A stretch of 64,000 nucleotides of DNA, taken from positions 87,738 to 151,737 of the forward strand of contig FOSY01000006.1 in NCBI GenBank assembly GCA_900114405.1, written 5' to 3'. Source of the stretch: Lachnospiraceae bacterium KH1T2 (lineage in GTDB: Bacteria; Bacillota; Clostridia; Lachnospirales; Lachnospiraceae). The translations under genes and the position numbers were made by a program. Under the pieces are notes generated by a model, which did no database searches, was not told the DNA's origin, and was given only the letters and a program-made list of their open reading frames with translations. Shown here piece after piece: positions 35,605-43,640 of this stretch; position 1 is the stretch's first letter; the number at the start of each line of letters is the position of its first letter.

Positions 35605-38145
35605 ATGGAACAATACAATGTAACGGGGATGAGCTGTGCAGCATGTGTTGCGCATGTTGAAAAAGCTGTTTCTAAAGTTCCCGGAGTTACAAATTGTGCA
35701 GTAAGTCTTCTTACAAATTCAATGAACGTGGAAGGGACGGCTTCGGAGGCGGATATCGTAAAAGCTGTTGAAAAAGCAGGCTATAGTGCTTCTATAAAAA
35801 ATTCACTTGGAGAGTCAGCTGCTAAGGCGGCTGGTAACGAAGCTTTGAAGGATAAAGAGTCGCCTGTTTTGGCTAAGCGGCTGATAATTTCGTTGGTATT
35901 TCTTGCGGTGCTCATGTATTTTTCAATGGGGCATGCAATGCTTGGACTTCCGATACCTGCATACTTCAATAATCCTGTATCGATTGCAGTGATAGAAATG
36001 CTTTTAGCTATTGTTGTAATGGAAGTAAATTCTAAATTTTTTAAGAATGGCTTCAGATCATTCATCAACAGGGCACCAAGCATGGATGCGCTTGTTGCGC
36101 TTGGTTCTTCTTCGGCATTTATATATAGCATGGCGGTGTTGTTTTCGATGATAAATGCTCAGGCAAGCGGAGATGCAGAAAACGTGATGCGCTATTCTAA
36201 TGATCTGTATTTTGAGACGGCGGCCATGATACCAACTTTGATAACAGTGGGTAAGCTGCTGGAGGCTTTGAGTAAAGGAAGAACTACCGATGCACTTAGA
36301 GGATTGATGGAACTGGCGCCTAAAACAGCGATATTGGAACGTGACGGCGAAGAAGTTGAGGTTTCGATAGAGAGTGTTGTTAAGGATGACATATTTATTG
36401 TTAAGCCAGGTGAAAATATACCGGTGGATGGTATAGTTGTAGCAGGAAACAGTGCTGTAAATGAAGCGGCTTTAACAGGTGAGAGCATACCTGTCGATAA
36501 AACGCTTGGTGATACAGTCTCAGCGGCGACAACAAATAAATCGGGATATCTTAAATGCCGTGCAACAAGAGTTGGAGAGGATACCACTCTTTCGCAGATC
36601 ATCAGGATGGTGAGCGATGCATCGGCAACTAAAGCGCCAATCTCAAGAATTGCAGATAAAGTTGCAGCTGTATTCGTACCTGCTGTAATAGGAATCGCAA
36701 TTGTAGTATTTGTAATATGGATGCTTACAGGCAGTAGATTAAGCTTTGCCATGGGACGAGCTATTGCTGTACTTGTAATCAGCTGCCCATGTGCTTTGGG
36801 ACTTGCAACCCCGGTTGCTGTAATGGTCGGAAGCGGATTGGGAGCAAAAAATGGGATATTGTTTAAGACGGCAGCATCGCTTGAAGCAGCAGGTAAGATA
36901 GATATCATTGCATTGGATAAAACCGGAACTATAACTAATGGTGAGCCTAAAGTCACTGATATCATCCCTGTTGAAAATGTGGATGAGAAGACGCTTGTAA
37001 GCTATGCAGCATCGCTTGAGAAGCAGAGTGAACATCCTTTGGCAAGGGCGATTCTGAACTATGCGGCTGATAATAAGTTTATATTAAACGAAGTATGTGA
37101 TTTTAAATCACTTCCGGGAAATGGTCTTACTGGTACGATCGGAGGCAGAAAAGTTTCCGGTGGAAATCAGGCACTTTTCAGTGGCGCTTTAGAAAAAGAG
37201 AGTGAGCTTGTTGAAAAGGGAAATAAACTTGCAGAAGAGGGAAAGACACCTCTGTATTTTGCAGTTGATGATAAATTGATCGGTCTTATTGCAGTTGCGG
37301 ATGTTGTGCGAAGTGAAAGTCCTAAGGCAATTGAAGAGCTGAAAAAGATGGGAATATATGTCGTTATGCTTACGGGCGATAATAAGCGCACAGCAGAAGC
37401 AATCGGAAAGGAAGCTGGAGTAGACTCTGTCGTTGCGGGAGTTCTTCCGTCGGGCAAAGAAGAAGTGATACAGGCATTCCAAAAAATAGGTAAAGTTGCT
37501 ATGGTTGGCGATGGCATAAATGACGCGCCGGCTCTTACAAGGGCAGATGTAGGTATAGCGATAGGTGCAGGAACTGATGTTGCGATCGACTCAGCGGATG
37601 TTGTGCTGATGAACAGTAAGCTCAGTGATGTACCGGCTGCTATCAGGCTTAGCAGAGCTGCTATCAGGAATATTCATGAAAACCTGTTTTGGGCATTCTT
37701 TTATAATGCAGTATGTATTCCACTGGCGGCGGGGGCATTTATATCGCTTACGGGATGGACAATGAGCCCTATGGTAGGTGCAGCAGCGATGAGTTTATCA
37801 AGCTTTACAGTATGCATGAATGCTTTGAGATTAAATCTTTTAGATATTCATAATTCCAGAAGAGATAAAAATAGATCATCAAAGCGAATCATGCATGCAA
37901 TACAAATAAATGAATCACAGAAGGAGAAGACAATGAAAAAAACAATCAATATTGAAGGAATGATGTGCGGGCATTGCGAAATGTCTGTGAAGAAAGCGCT
38001 TGAGGGACTTGAAGGAGTAAAAAGTGCAGAAGTAAGCCATGAAAAAGGGACTGCAGTAGTTGAGCTTGCTGAAGATGTTTCTGATGAGATCTTAAAGAAA
38101 GCTGTAGAAGATAAAGATTATAAGGTTTTGAGTATTAATTGCTAA
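35605..38145 (+). CDS. copA: Copper-transporting P1B-type ATPase with fused C-terminal CopZ-like domain
   Basis: Copper(I) exporter of 846 residues in the cytoplasmic membrane. The N-terminal HMA domain (residues 1-66) has GMSCAAC. The membrane CPC motif is C394-P-C396. TGES is the actuator loop, the phosphorylated Asp is D438 in DKTGT, SEHPLAR is the nucleotide-domain HP motif, and GDGIND covers 635-640. Eight hydrophobic segments fit the family. After the last membrane pair, a charged linker leads to a second HMA domain at 777-846 (MMCGHCEMS). This looks like an in-frame joined copZ chaperone, an unusual position. A putative internal start lies at residue 777. Copper regulation is shown by two upstream CsoR-type operators. 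Confidence 0.95.
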   Translation: MEQYNVTGMSCAACVAHVEKAVSKVPGVTNCAVSLLTNSMNVEGTASEADIVKAVEKAGYSASIKNSLGESAAKAAGNEALKDKESPVLAKRLIISLVFLAVLMYFSMGHAMLGLPIPAYFNNPVSIAVIEMLLAIVVMEVNSKFFKNGFRSFINRAPSMDALVALGSSSAFIYSMAVLFSMINAQASGDAENVMRYSNDLYFETAAMIPTLITVGKLLEALSKGRTTDALRGLMELAPKTAILERDGEEVEVSIESVVKDDIFIVKPGENIPVDGIVVAGNSAVNEAALTGESIPVDKTLGDTVSAATTNKSGYLKCRATRVGEDTTLSQIIRMVSDASATKAPISRIADKVAAVFVPAVIGIAIVVFVIWMLTGSRLSFAMGRAIAVLVISCPCALGLATPVAVMVGSGLGAKNGILFKTAASLEAAGKIDIIALDKTGTITNGEPKVTDIIPVENVDEKTLVSYAASLEKQSEHPLARAILNYAADNKFILNEVCDFKSLPGNGLTGTIGGRKVSGGNQALFSGALEKESELVEKGNKLAEEGKTPLYFAVDDKLIGLIAVADVVRSESPKAIEELKKMGIYVVMLTGDNKRTAEAIGKEAGVDSVVAGVLPSGKEEVIQAFQKIGKVAMVGDGINDAPALTRADVGIAIGAGTDVAIDSADVVLMNSKLSDVPAAIRLSRAAIRNIHENLFWAFFYNAVCIPLAAGAFISLTGWTMSPMVGAAAMSLSSFTVCMNALRLNLLDIHNSRRDKNRSSKRIMHAIQINESQKEKTMKKTINIEGMMCGHCEMSVKKALEGLEGVKSAEVSHEKGTAVVELAEDVSDEILKKAVEDKDYKVLSINC
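37933..38145 (+). CDS. Possible internally translated CopZ-like copper chaperone (nested, in frame)
   Basis: An ATG inside the copper ATPase frame is preceded at normal distance by AGAAGGAGA, a convincing ribosome site. The product would be 70 residues: a complete HMA domain starting MKKTINIEGMMCGHC, the size of free CopZ. Translation from here would yield a soluble chaperone besides the fused form. Whether it is used cannot be seen from sequence. It may instead be a relic of a separate gene that lost the intervening stop. Confidence 0.45.
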   Translation: MKKTINIEGMMCGHCEMSVKKALEGLEGVKSAEVSHEKGTAVVELAEDVSDEILKKAVEDKDYKVLSINC

Positions 38146-38175
38146 TGTGTGACAAAAAGTGCTGTGTACATTTCA

Positions 38176-38204
38176 CAAAAAGGAGGGCGAAAGCCCTCCT
38201 TTTG
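38176..38204 (+). terminator. Terminator after the copper ATPase gene
   Basis: CAAAAAGGAGGGC, GAAA tetraloop, GCCCTCCTTTTG. A very stable hairpin with U-run. Confidence 0.93.
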
Positions 38205-38336
38205 TTCGTTAAAAAGTACCATAAAAATAACCATTTCTGAAGAAAAATATGGCAATATGTTGTATAATGTGCTTATGAAGTATACATGAGGGTGATCATG
38301 TGCAGCGTTACAGATGCTTTTGAGGAGGGAAAATTT

Positions 38337-40364
38337 ATGGCAAAAGCAAACAAGACAGGGGCAACGAGCGAAGGAAATGTAAAAATAAAAAGAAGTATAA
38401 GTACATCTTTATTGGCTGTTTTGTTGCCGATTACAGTAGTGGGAATTGTTGCGATTATCTTATTTATTACAGGTCAGGCTAAAAAAACCATTTTGAGTAT
38501 GACAGAGATGGATCTGCAGGCTGAAACGGATGCCAATGCATATAATATTGGAACAGGGTTCAGAATGATCACTGCAAAGTTCGGACAGTATGCAGATACC
38601 CTTGAAAATGTAGAGTTTAAGGATAGAGCTGCTATTACAAAATATATAGAACCATCAGTAGATTATAATGTTGTCAATAATAGTGGAATTTATATAGGTT
38701 ATGATGACGGCGATTATGTGTTTGCTAATGGAACTAAGATGGCGGATGACTATGATCCTACTGTCAGAGACTGGTACATATTTGGACTGGGAAATCAGAC
38801 ATTTGCTCAGACAGAACCATACGTAGATCAGGCTACTAATGAGCTTTGTACATCATATGCAAGATGTATTGACTTCTACGACGGCTCTAAGGGTGTAATG
38901 GGCGTAGACATTTTTCTTACAACAGTTCAGGAACAGGCAAATTCCTTCAAACCGTTTAATAAAGGTGAATCTTTTATAGTTGACAGTGATGGATACCTCA
39001 TTTCTTATAACGATAATACAAAGATCGGACAGAAGCTCGAAGATGCAGATCCTACCCTGAATGCAGTTTTTGTTAAAGGGCTTGATGGAGTTAAGATTAA
39101 TAAAGGATCTGATGGAAAGAAATATTACGTAGCAGGATCACCTGTTCAGGGAACAAACTGGACGCTTATTTCTTCAGTAGCTGAAGCAGATATACTTGAA
39201 GAAGTAAATCGTTTCCAGACAATTTCATACATTATCATGGTTATCATGATAATCATTATTGCAGTTGTTATCCTCGTTGGAGTAAACAGGATAGTTGCAA
39301 TTCCGGTAAAAGCACTTGCAAATAAGATTGGTTATGTATCTAACGGTGATTTTACAGTAGAACTTTCACCTGGTAAGGGAGATGAAGTCGGACTTATCCG
39401 GGATCAGCTGCGTGAATACATAGAAAAGATGCGCGGGCTTATCGATACGATAATGTCAACATCTGAAAGGTTGACTTCCGAGGCTCAGTCAAGTAAGGAA
39501 GCTGCCGGCAATATGACAGAGCAGTGCAGAAGCCAGTCTGAATCAATGGAGCAGATCAAGCAGGTGATGGAGGGTATGTCGAATGCCGTAACAGAGCTTG
39601 CAAATAATGCTACAGAACTTGCCGGTGCTGTAAGTGATCTTACACAGAAGGGAAATGAAGCAAATGAGACAATGCTTCAGCTCGTAGAGCAGGCGGATGC
39701 AGGACAGAAGGACATGGGCGCTGTACAGAATAATATGAGCAGTATCAGCAGCTCTATGGATGAAATGAATGAAGTAGTTGTGACAGTAGGTGAATCTGCT
39801 GAGAAGATTACAGGTATCGTAGAGATGATCGATTCTATCGCAATGCAGACCAATCTTCTTTCATTGAATGCTTCAATTGAGGCTGCAAGGGCTGGTGAAG
39901 CCGGTAAGGGATTTGCAGTTGTAGCAGGAGAAATTGCGAAATTGGCTACTGACAGCTCAGAGTCAGCAGGTAAAATTGCCGAGATCATTGAAGATATCAC
40001 GGCACAGATAAAGACTCTTTCAGAGAAGTCGCAGGAAAATGTAAATGCTATCGGAGCCAGCACAGAAGCAGTAACTACAGCTGGTGAGACATTTGAAAAG
40101 ATATTCAGCGACCTCAGCGCAACCGGCGGTGTTATGAGAGAAATGATGAAGATGATGAGTGATGTTGATGGAATTGCATCTTCAGTAGCAGCTATTTCTG
40201 AGGAACAGTCAGCAAGTTCACAGGAAGTTTCATCTACAGTTGATCAATTGGCAGAAAGTGCGGAACATGTTGCTGAACAGAGTCAGGGTGTTGATGATGG
40301 AGCAAGTGTTGTTTCCAAGGCAGCTGAAGATATTGCAAAGGCTGTAAGTATATTTAAGATCTAA
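38337..40364 (+). CDS. Methyl-accepting chemotaxis protein with dCache-type sensor
   Basis: Chemoreceptor of 675 residues. The first membrane helix is at about 24-44. A periplasm-facing Cache-type ligand domain spans about 45-290 ([12 protein letters not shown] and VMGVDIFL are typical Cache phrases). The second helix is at about 295-318, followed by HAMP and a long helical signalling hairpin with its tip near 498-535 ([30 protein letters not shown]). An in-frame ATG at 38286 is followed by the GAGGAGGG site, so the ATG at 38337 is the start. It is a single-gene unit; no che genes are beside it. Ligand unknown. Its stop codon overlaps the start of the CTCAGTCG repeat. Confidence 0.95.
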   Translation: MAKANKTGATSEGNVKIKRSISTSLLAVLLPITVVGIVAIILFITGQAKKTILSMTEMDLQAETDANAYNIGTGFRMITAKFGQYADTLENVEFKDRAAITKYIEPSVDYNVVNNSGIYIGYDDGDYVFANGTKMADDYDPTVRDWYIFGLGNQTFAQTEPYVDQATNELCTSYARCIDFYDGSKGVMGVDIFLTTVQEQANSFKPFNKGESFIVDSDGYLISYNDNTKIGQKLEDADPTLNAVFVKGLDGVKINKGSDGKKYYVAGSPVQGTNWTLISSVAEADILEEVNRFQTISYIIMVIMIIIIAVVILVGVNRIVAIPVKALANKIGYVSNGDFTVELSPGKGDEVGLIRDQLREYIEKMRGLIDTIMSTSERLTSEAQSSKEAAGNMTEQCRSQSESMEQIKQVMEGMSNAVTELANNATELAGAVSDLTQKGNEANETMLQLVEQADAGQKDMGAVQNNMSSISSSMDEMNEVVVTVGESAEKITGIVEMIDSIAMQTNLLSLNASIEAARAGEAGKGFAVVAGEIAKLATDSSESAGKIAEIIEDITAQIKTLSEKSQENVNAIGASTEAVTTAGETFEKIFSDLSATGGVMREMMKMMSDVDGIASSVAAISEEQSASSQEVSSTVDQLAESAEHVAEQSQGVDDGASVVSKAAEDIAKAVSIFKI

Positions 40365-40412
40365 CTCAGTCGGAGAAATCCACCACCTCTAATCGTTAGA
40401 GTAGGTGGGGGT
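40362..40412 (+). repeat. CTCAGTCG hairpin repeat, copy A
   Basis: TAACTCAGTCGGAGAAAT is followed by a stem in which CCACC, then CTCTAA, pair with TTAGAG, then GGTGG around TCG. It begins with the chemoreceptor stop codon. A diverged copy is at 16475-16527. It is the first item in the 440-base gap before the thiolase gene. The rest of that gap holds two hairpins, an operator-like palindrome and a promoter. Confidence 0.75.
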
Positions 40413-40426
40413 TATGGCAAATGAAA

Positions 40427-40458
40427 AGGCGGTCGTCTTAATTTGAAGACGACCGCCT
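40427..40458. terminator. Perfect 13-bp hairpin after the chemoreceptor gene
   Basis: AGGCGGTCGTCTT pairs perfectly with AAGACGACCGCCT. Terminator-like stem, but the following bases lack a clean T-run, so function is uncertain. Confidence 0.5.
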
Positions 40459-40504
40459 AAAATTGTGATTTTATAATTACCTTAAATTTTACTTTAAAAG
40501 GAGA

Positions 40505-40534
40505 AGGACCTGTGAGGGGTGACTCACAGGTCCT
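40505..40534. other. Perfect 12-bp hairpin
   Basis: AGGACCTGTGAG pairs with CTCACAGGTCCT around GGGTGA. No T-run follows. It may be a second terminator or an RNA structure. Confidence 0.5.
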
Positions 40535-40657
40535 ATACTTATGAGGGGGAGATAGTGAACTAATCAACTATCTTGATGATGATTATAAGGGACAAATGTG
40601 TTTAAAGTGTGTCCAAATCATAAAGTTTGTACAATAAAAAATACATTTTTAATGTGA

Positions 40658-40673
40658 ATATTGTAGACAATAT
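40658..40673. promoter_or_regulatory. Operator-like palindrome upstream of thiolase gene
   Basis: ATATTGT and ACAATAT surround AG. The motif overlaps the -35 box. A related TTGTACAA lies at 40627-40634. The TTGT-ACAA form recalls redox (Rex-like) sites, but spacing differs from the Rex consensus. Confidence 0.5.
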
Positions 40674-40692
40674 AGGTATACAATCATATATT
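40664..40692 (+). promoter_or_regulatory. Candidate promoter of thiolase gene
   Basis: TAGACA, 17-bp spacer, TATATT, about 110 bp before the start codon. Confidence 0.55.
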
Positions 40693-40804
40693 TTATGTAC
40701 AGATGAATACAATTGTTAAGTATCTTGTGAATTTAAATAGAAAGTGCTATGCTGTAATTATTGAAGTTGTTATTTATTTAACAAACAAGGAGGGTATAGT
40801 TACT

Positions 40805-41992
40805 ATGGCGAGAAAAGTTGTACTTGCAGGAGCGTGCAGAACAGCAATTGGTGTAATGGGCGGTACACTTAGTAATACACCGGCGGCAGATCTTGGCACA
40901 GTTGTTATAAAAGAGGCACTTAGACGTTCCGGAGTTAAACCAGAGCAGGTAGATGAGGTTTACATGGGCTGTGTTATACAGGCTGCACAGGGACAGAATG
41001 TGGCACGTCAGGCGGCTGTAAATGCCGGAATTCCTGTAGAAGTTCCGGCTACAACGATCAATGTACTTTGCGGTTCTGGCTTACATTGCGTAAACCTTGC
41101 TGCAAAGCTTATATCTATGGGAGATGCTGATATAATCGTTGCCGGTGGTACTGAGAACATGTCAAGAGCACCATTTGCTCTTGAAAACGGTCGTTTTGGA
41201 TATAGAATGGGTAATGGAGTTCTTGTTGATACACTTCTTAAAGATGCGCTTACTGATGCATTTGAAGGCTATCATATGGGAATGACAGCTGAAAATATCT
41301 GTGAGGATTGGGGACTTACTCGCGAGCAGCTTGATGAATTTGCTGCAGATTCACAGCAGAAATGTGAAAAAGCACAGGCTGAAGGAAAGTTCAAGGACGA
41401 GATCGTTCCTATAGAGATCAAGCAGAAAAAGCAGACAATAGTATTTGATACTGATGAAGGACCTAGAAAAGGTGTTACTGCAGAATCACTTTCAAAGCTC
41501 CGTCCTGCATTTAAGAAAGATGGTGGACTTGTAACAGCCGGTAATGCTTCAGGAATAAATGATGGCGCAGCTGCTATAGTAGTGATGAGTGAGGAAAAGG
41601 CTAAAGAACTTGGCGTAAAGCCGATGGCTACATGGATCGCAGGTGAGCTTGCAGGTGTAGAACCTCGTATAATGGGTATCGGACCGGTTGCAGCTACAAA
41701 GAAAGTACTTAAAAAGACAGGTATGGACGTTAAGGACTTTGATCTTATCGAGGCAAATGAGGCATTCGCAGCTCAGTCTGTAGCTGTTCGACATGACCTT
41801 GGGCTTGATCCTTCAAAGCTTAATGTAAATGGCGGTGCGATCGCACTTGGACATCCGGTAGGCTGTTCAGGATGCAGAATTCTCGTAACACTTCTCTATG
41901 AGATGCAGCGCCGAAATGCGCATACAGGACTTGCAACATTATGCGTTGGCGGTGGAATGGGCTGCGCAGCAATAGTTAAGAGAGAAGACTGA
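40805..41992 (+). CDS. thlA: Acetyl-CoA acetyltransferase (thiolase)
   Basis: Enzyme of 395 residues condensing two acetyl-CoA to acetoacetyl-CoA, the first step of the butyrate pathway. The acyl-accepting cysteine is C89 (NVLCGSGLH). NEAFAAQ, the catalytic His in [14 protein letters not shown] and the second Cys in CVGGGMGC complete the active site. An in-frame start at 40703 lies upstream, but the ATG at 40805 follows AAGGAGGG and gives the family length. It is monocistronic, with a terminator after it. The other butyrate genes (hbd, crt, bcd) are not adjacent here. Confidence 0.95.
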   Translation: MARKVVLAGACRTAIGVMGGTLSNTPAADLGTVVIKEALRRSGVKPEQVDEVYMGCVIQAAQGQNVARQAAVNAGIPVEVPATTINVLCGSGLHCVNLAAKLISMGDADIIVAGGTENMSRAPFALENGRFGYRMGNGVLVDTLLKDALTDAFEGYHMGMTAENICEDWGLTREQLDEFAADSQQKCEKAQAEGKFKDEIVPIEIKQKKQTIVFDTDEGPRKGVTAESLSKLRPAFKKDGGLVTAGNASGINDGAAAIVVMSEEKAKELGVKPMATWIAGELAGVEPRIMGIGPVAATKKVLKKTGMDVKDFDLIEANEAFAAQSVAVRHDLGLDPSKLNVNGGAIALGHPVGCSGCRILVTLLYEMQRRNAHTGLATLCVGGGMGCAAIVKRED

Positions 41993-42001
41993 ATGGTTAG
42001 T

Positions 42002-42036
42002 GAGAGACTCCTTGGTTAAAGGGGTCTCTTTTTTTG
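42002..42036 (+). terminator. Terminator after thiolase gene
   Basis: AGAGACTCC pairs with GGGGTCTCT (one G-U), followed by seven T. Confidence 0.92.
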
Positions 42037-42048
42037 AGCCTTACAATA

Positions 42049-42057
42049 TGTTATAAT
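42049..42057 (+). promoter_or_regulatory. Extended -10 promoter upstream of murE
   Basis: TG-T-TATAAT. The -35 region is only T-rich. Transcription would start just before the 77-bp palindrome. Confidence 0.6.
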
Positions 42058-42070
42058 ATTACGTCAAAAA

Positions 42071-42147
42071 TACTTATTCGCCGCATTGGTATATTTCACT
42101 GATTTTAAAGCGTATTTTCAGAAATGTGGCATTGCGGCGGATAAGTA
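42071..42147. repeat. 77-bp palindrome in the murE leader
   Basis: TACTTATTCGCCGCA at the left pairs with TGCGGCGGATAAGTA at the right (one G-U). Inner bases ATTTC and TGA pair with TCA and GAAAT. In RNA this makes one long hairpin ending about 10 nt before the GGAGG site. The TA ends resemble the other palindromic elements, but no second copy was found. Confidence 0.8.
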
Positions 42148-42167
42148 ACGAAAATTCGGAGGCAAAT

Positions 42168-43634
42168 ATGAAATATTTAGAAGATTTACTTAAAGGGATC
42201 GAATACAGTATTGAGTCAGGCAGGGAAAAGAACCCACAGGTAACAGCAGTAGTTTATGATTCAAGAAAGGTGACGGATGGTTCACTTTTTATCTGCATAA
42301 AAGGTGCAAATTTTGATGGACATGATGCGGCGCATGATGTAGTCAAGAGTGGTGCAAAGGTTCTTATAACAGAGAAAGATGTGGAGATCGACAATGATGA
42401 AGTGACGATCGTAAGAGTTAAAGATACGCGTTATGCGATGGCATTCATCTCTGCAGCGTGGTTTGACCATCCGGCAGAGTCGATGAAGATAATCGGTCTC
42501 ACAGGAACCAAGGGAAAGACAACAACTACATTCCTTATAAAATCAATTCTTGAAGAGGCAGGAAATAAGGTTGGACTTATTGGAACGATAGAGACTATCA
42601 TAGGTGATGAGCACATTCCGGCTAAAAATACGACACCTGAGTCATATATCCTGCAGGAAACTTTCGCAAAGATGAGAGATGAGAAGTGCGACGTTGTCGT
42701 TATGGAGGTCTCAAGCCAGGCACTCATGATGCACCGTACACAAGGTTTTATCTTTGACTATGGAGTGTTTACTAATATTGAGCCTGATCATATAGGACCA
42801 AATGAACATAAAGATTTTGAAGATTATCTTCACTGCAAAGGACTTCTATTTAAGCAGTGCAAGGTTGGTATTGTCAATGGTGATGATCCTCATACACCTG
42901 AGCTGCTTGAAGGACACACATGCGAGGTTCAGACATTTGGATTAGAGTCTAAGGATGATGTTGTTGCTTCTGATAGTACTCTTGTCAAGATACCTGGTGA
43001 GCTTGGTGTCAAATTCCATATAAGTGGACTTATGAATCTTGATGTAGAAGTAGGAACACCGGGACAGTTCAGCGTTTACAATGGCCTGTGTGCAGCAGCA
43101 GTCTGCAGAAATTTTAATGTAAGTGATAAAGCTATCTGCGATGCACTTAAAAATGCTAAAGTAAAGGGTAGAATTGAATCGGTTAAAGTGTCTGATGAAT
43201 TTTCACTGATAATTGACTATGCGCATAATGCAATGGCGTTGGAAAGTCTTTTGACATCGCTTAGGAAATATGAGCCGGGCAGACTTGTATGCGTATTTGG
43301 ATGCGGAGGAAATCGTTCAAAGCTTCGCCGTTTTGAGATGGGTGAGGTTTCAGGCAGACTTGCAGACTTTACGATCATCACATCAGATAATCCGAGATTT
43401 GAAGAACCTGAAGAGATTATGGATGATATAGAAACCGGCATCAAGAAAACTGATGGAAAGTATATTCGTATCACAGACAGAAAAGAAGCTATCCGTTATG
43501 CTATAGAAAACGGACAGCCAGGGGATTTGATAATCCTTGCAGGAAAAGGTCATGAGGATTATCAGGAGATAAAGGGTGTTAAGCATCCGATGGATGAAAG
43601 AGTTCTTATAAAAGAAATTCTGGAAGGTAAATAA
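42168..43634 (+). CDS. murE: UDP-MurNAc-L-Ala-D-Glu:meso-diaminopimelate ligase
   Basis: Cytoplasmic peptidoglycan precursor ligase, 488 residues. The ATP site is GLTGTKGKTTTTF and the carbamylated-Lys region is near VKGRIESV. The substrate-selecting motif is DNPR in TSDNPRFEEPEEI, which is diagnostic of meso-diaminopimelate rather than lysine enzymes. The frame opens at 42126, but CGGAGG precedes the ATG at 42168. Its leader is dominated by a 77-bp palindrome. It is the first gene of a long housekeeping block; priA follows after 6 bases. Confidence 0.96.
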   Translation: MKYLEDLLKGIEYSIESGREKNPQVTAVVYDSRKVTDGSLFICIKGANFDGHDAAHDVVKSGAKVLITEKDVEIDNDEVTIVRVKDTRYAMAFISAAWFDHPAESMKIIGLTGTKGKTTTTFLIKSILEEAGNKVGLIGTIETIIGDEHIPAKNTTPESYILQETFAKMRDEKCDVVVMEVSSQALMMHRTQGFIFDYGVFTNIEPDHIGPNEHKDFEDYLHCKGLLFKQCKVGIVNGDDPHTPELLEGHTCEVQTFGLESKDDVVASDSTLVKIPGELGVKFHISGLMNLDVEVGTPGQFSVYNGLCAAAVCRNFNVSDKAICDALKNAKVKGRIESVKVSDEFSLIIDYAHNAMALESLLTSLRKYEPGRLVCVFGCGGNRSKLRRFEMGEVSGRLADFTIITSDNPRFEEPEEIMDDIETGIKKTDGKYIRITDRKEAIRYAIENGQPGDLIILAGKGHEDYQEIKGVKHPMDERVLIKEILEGK

Positions 43635-43640
43635 AAAATA

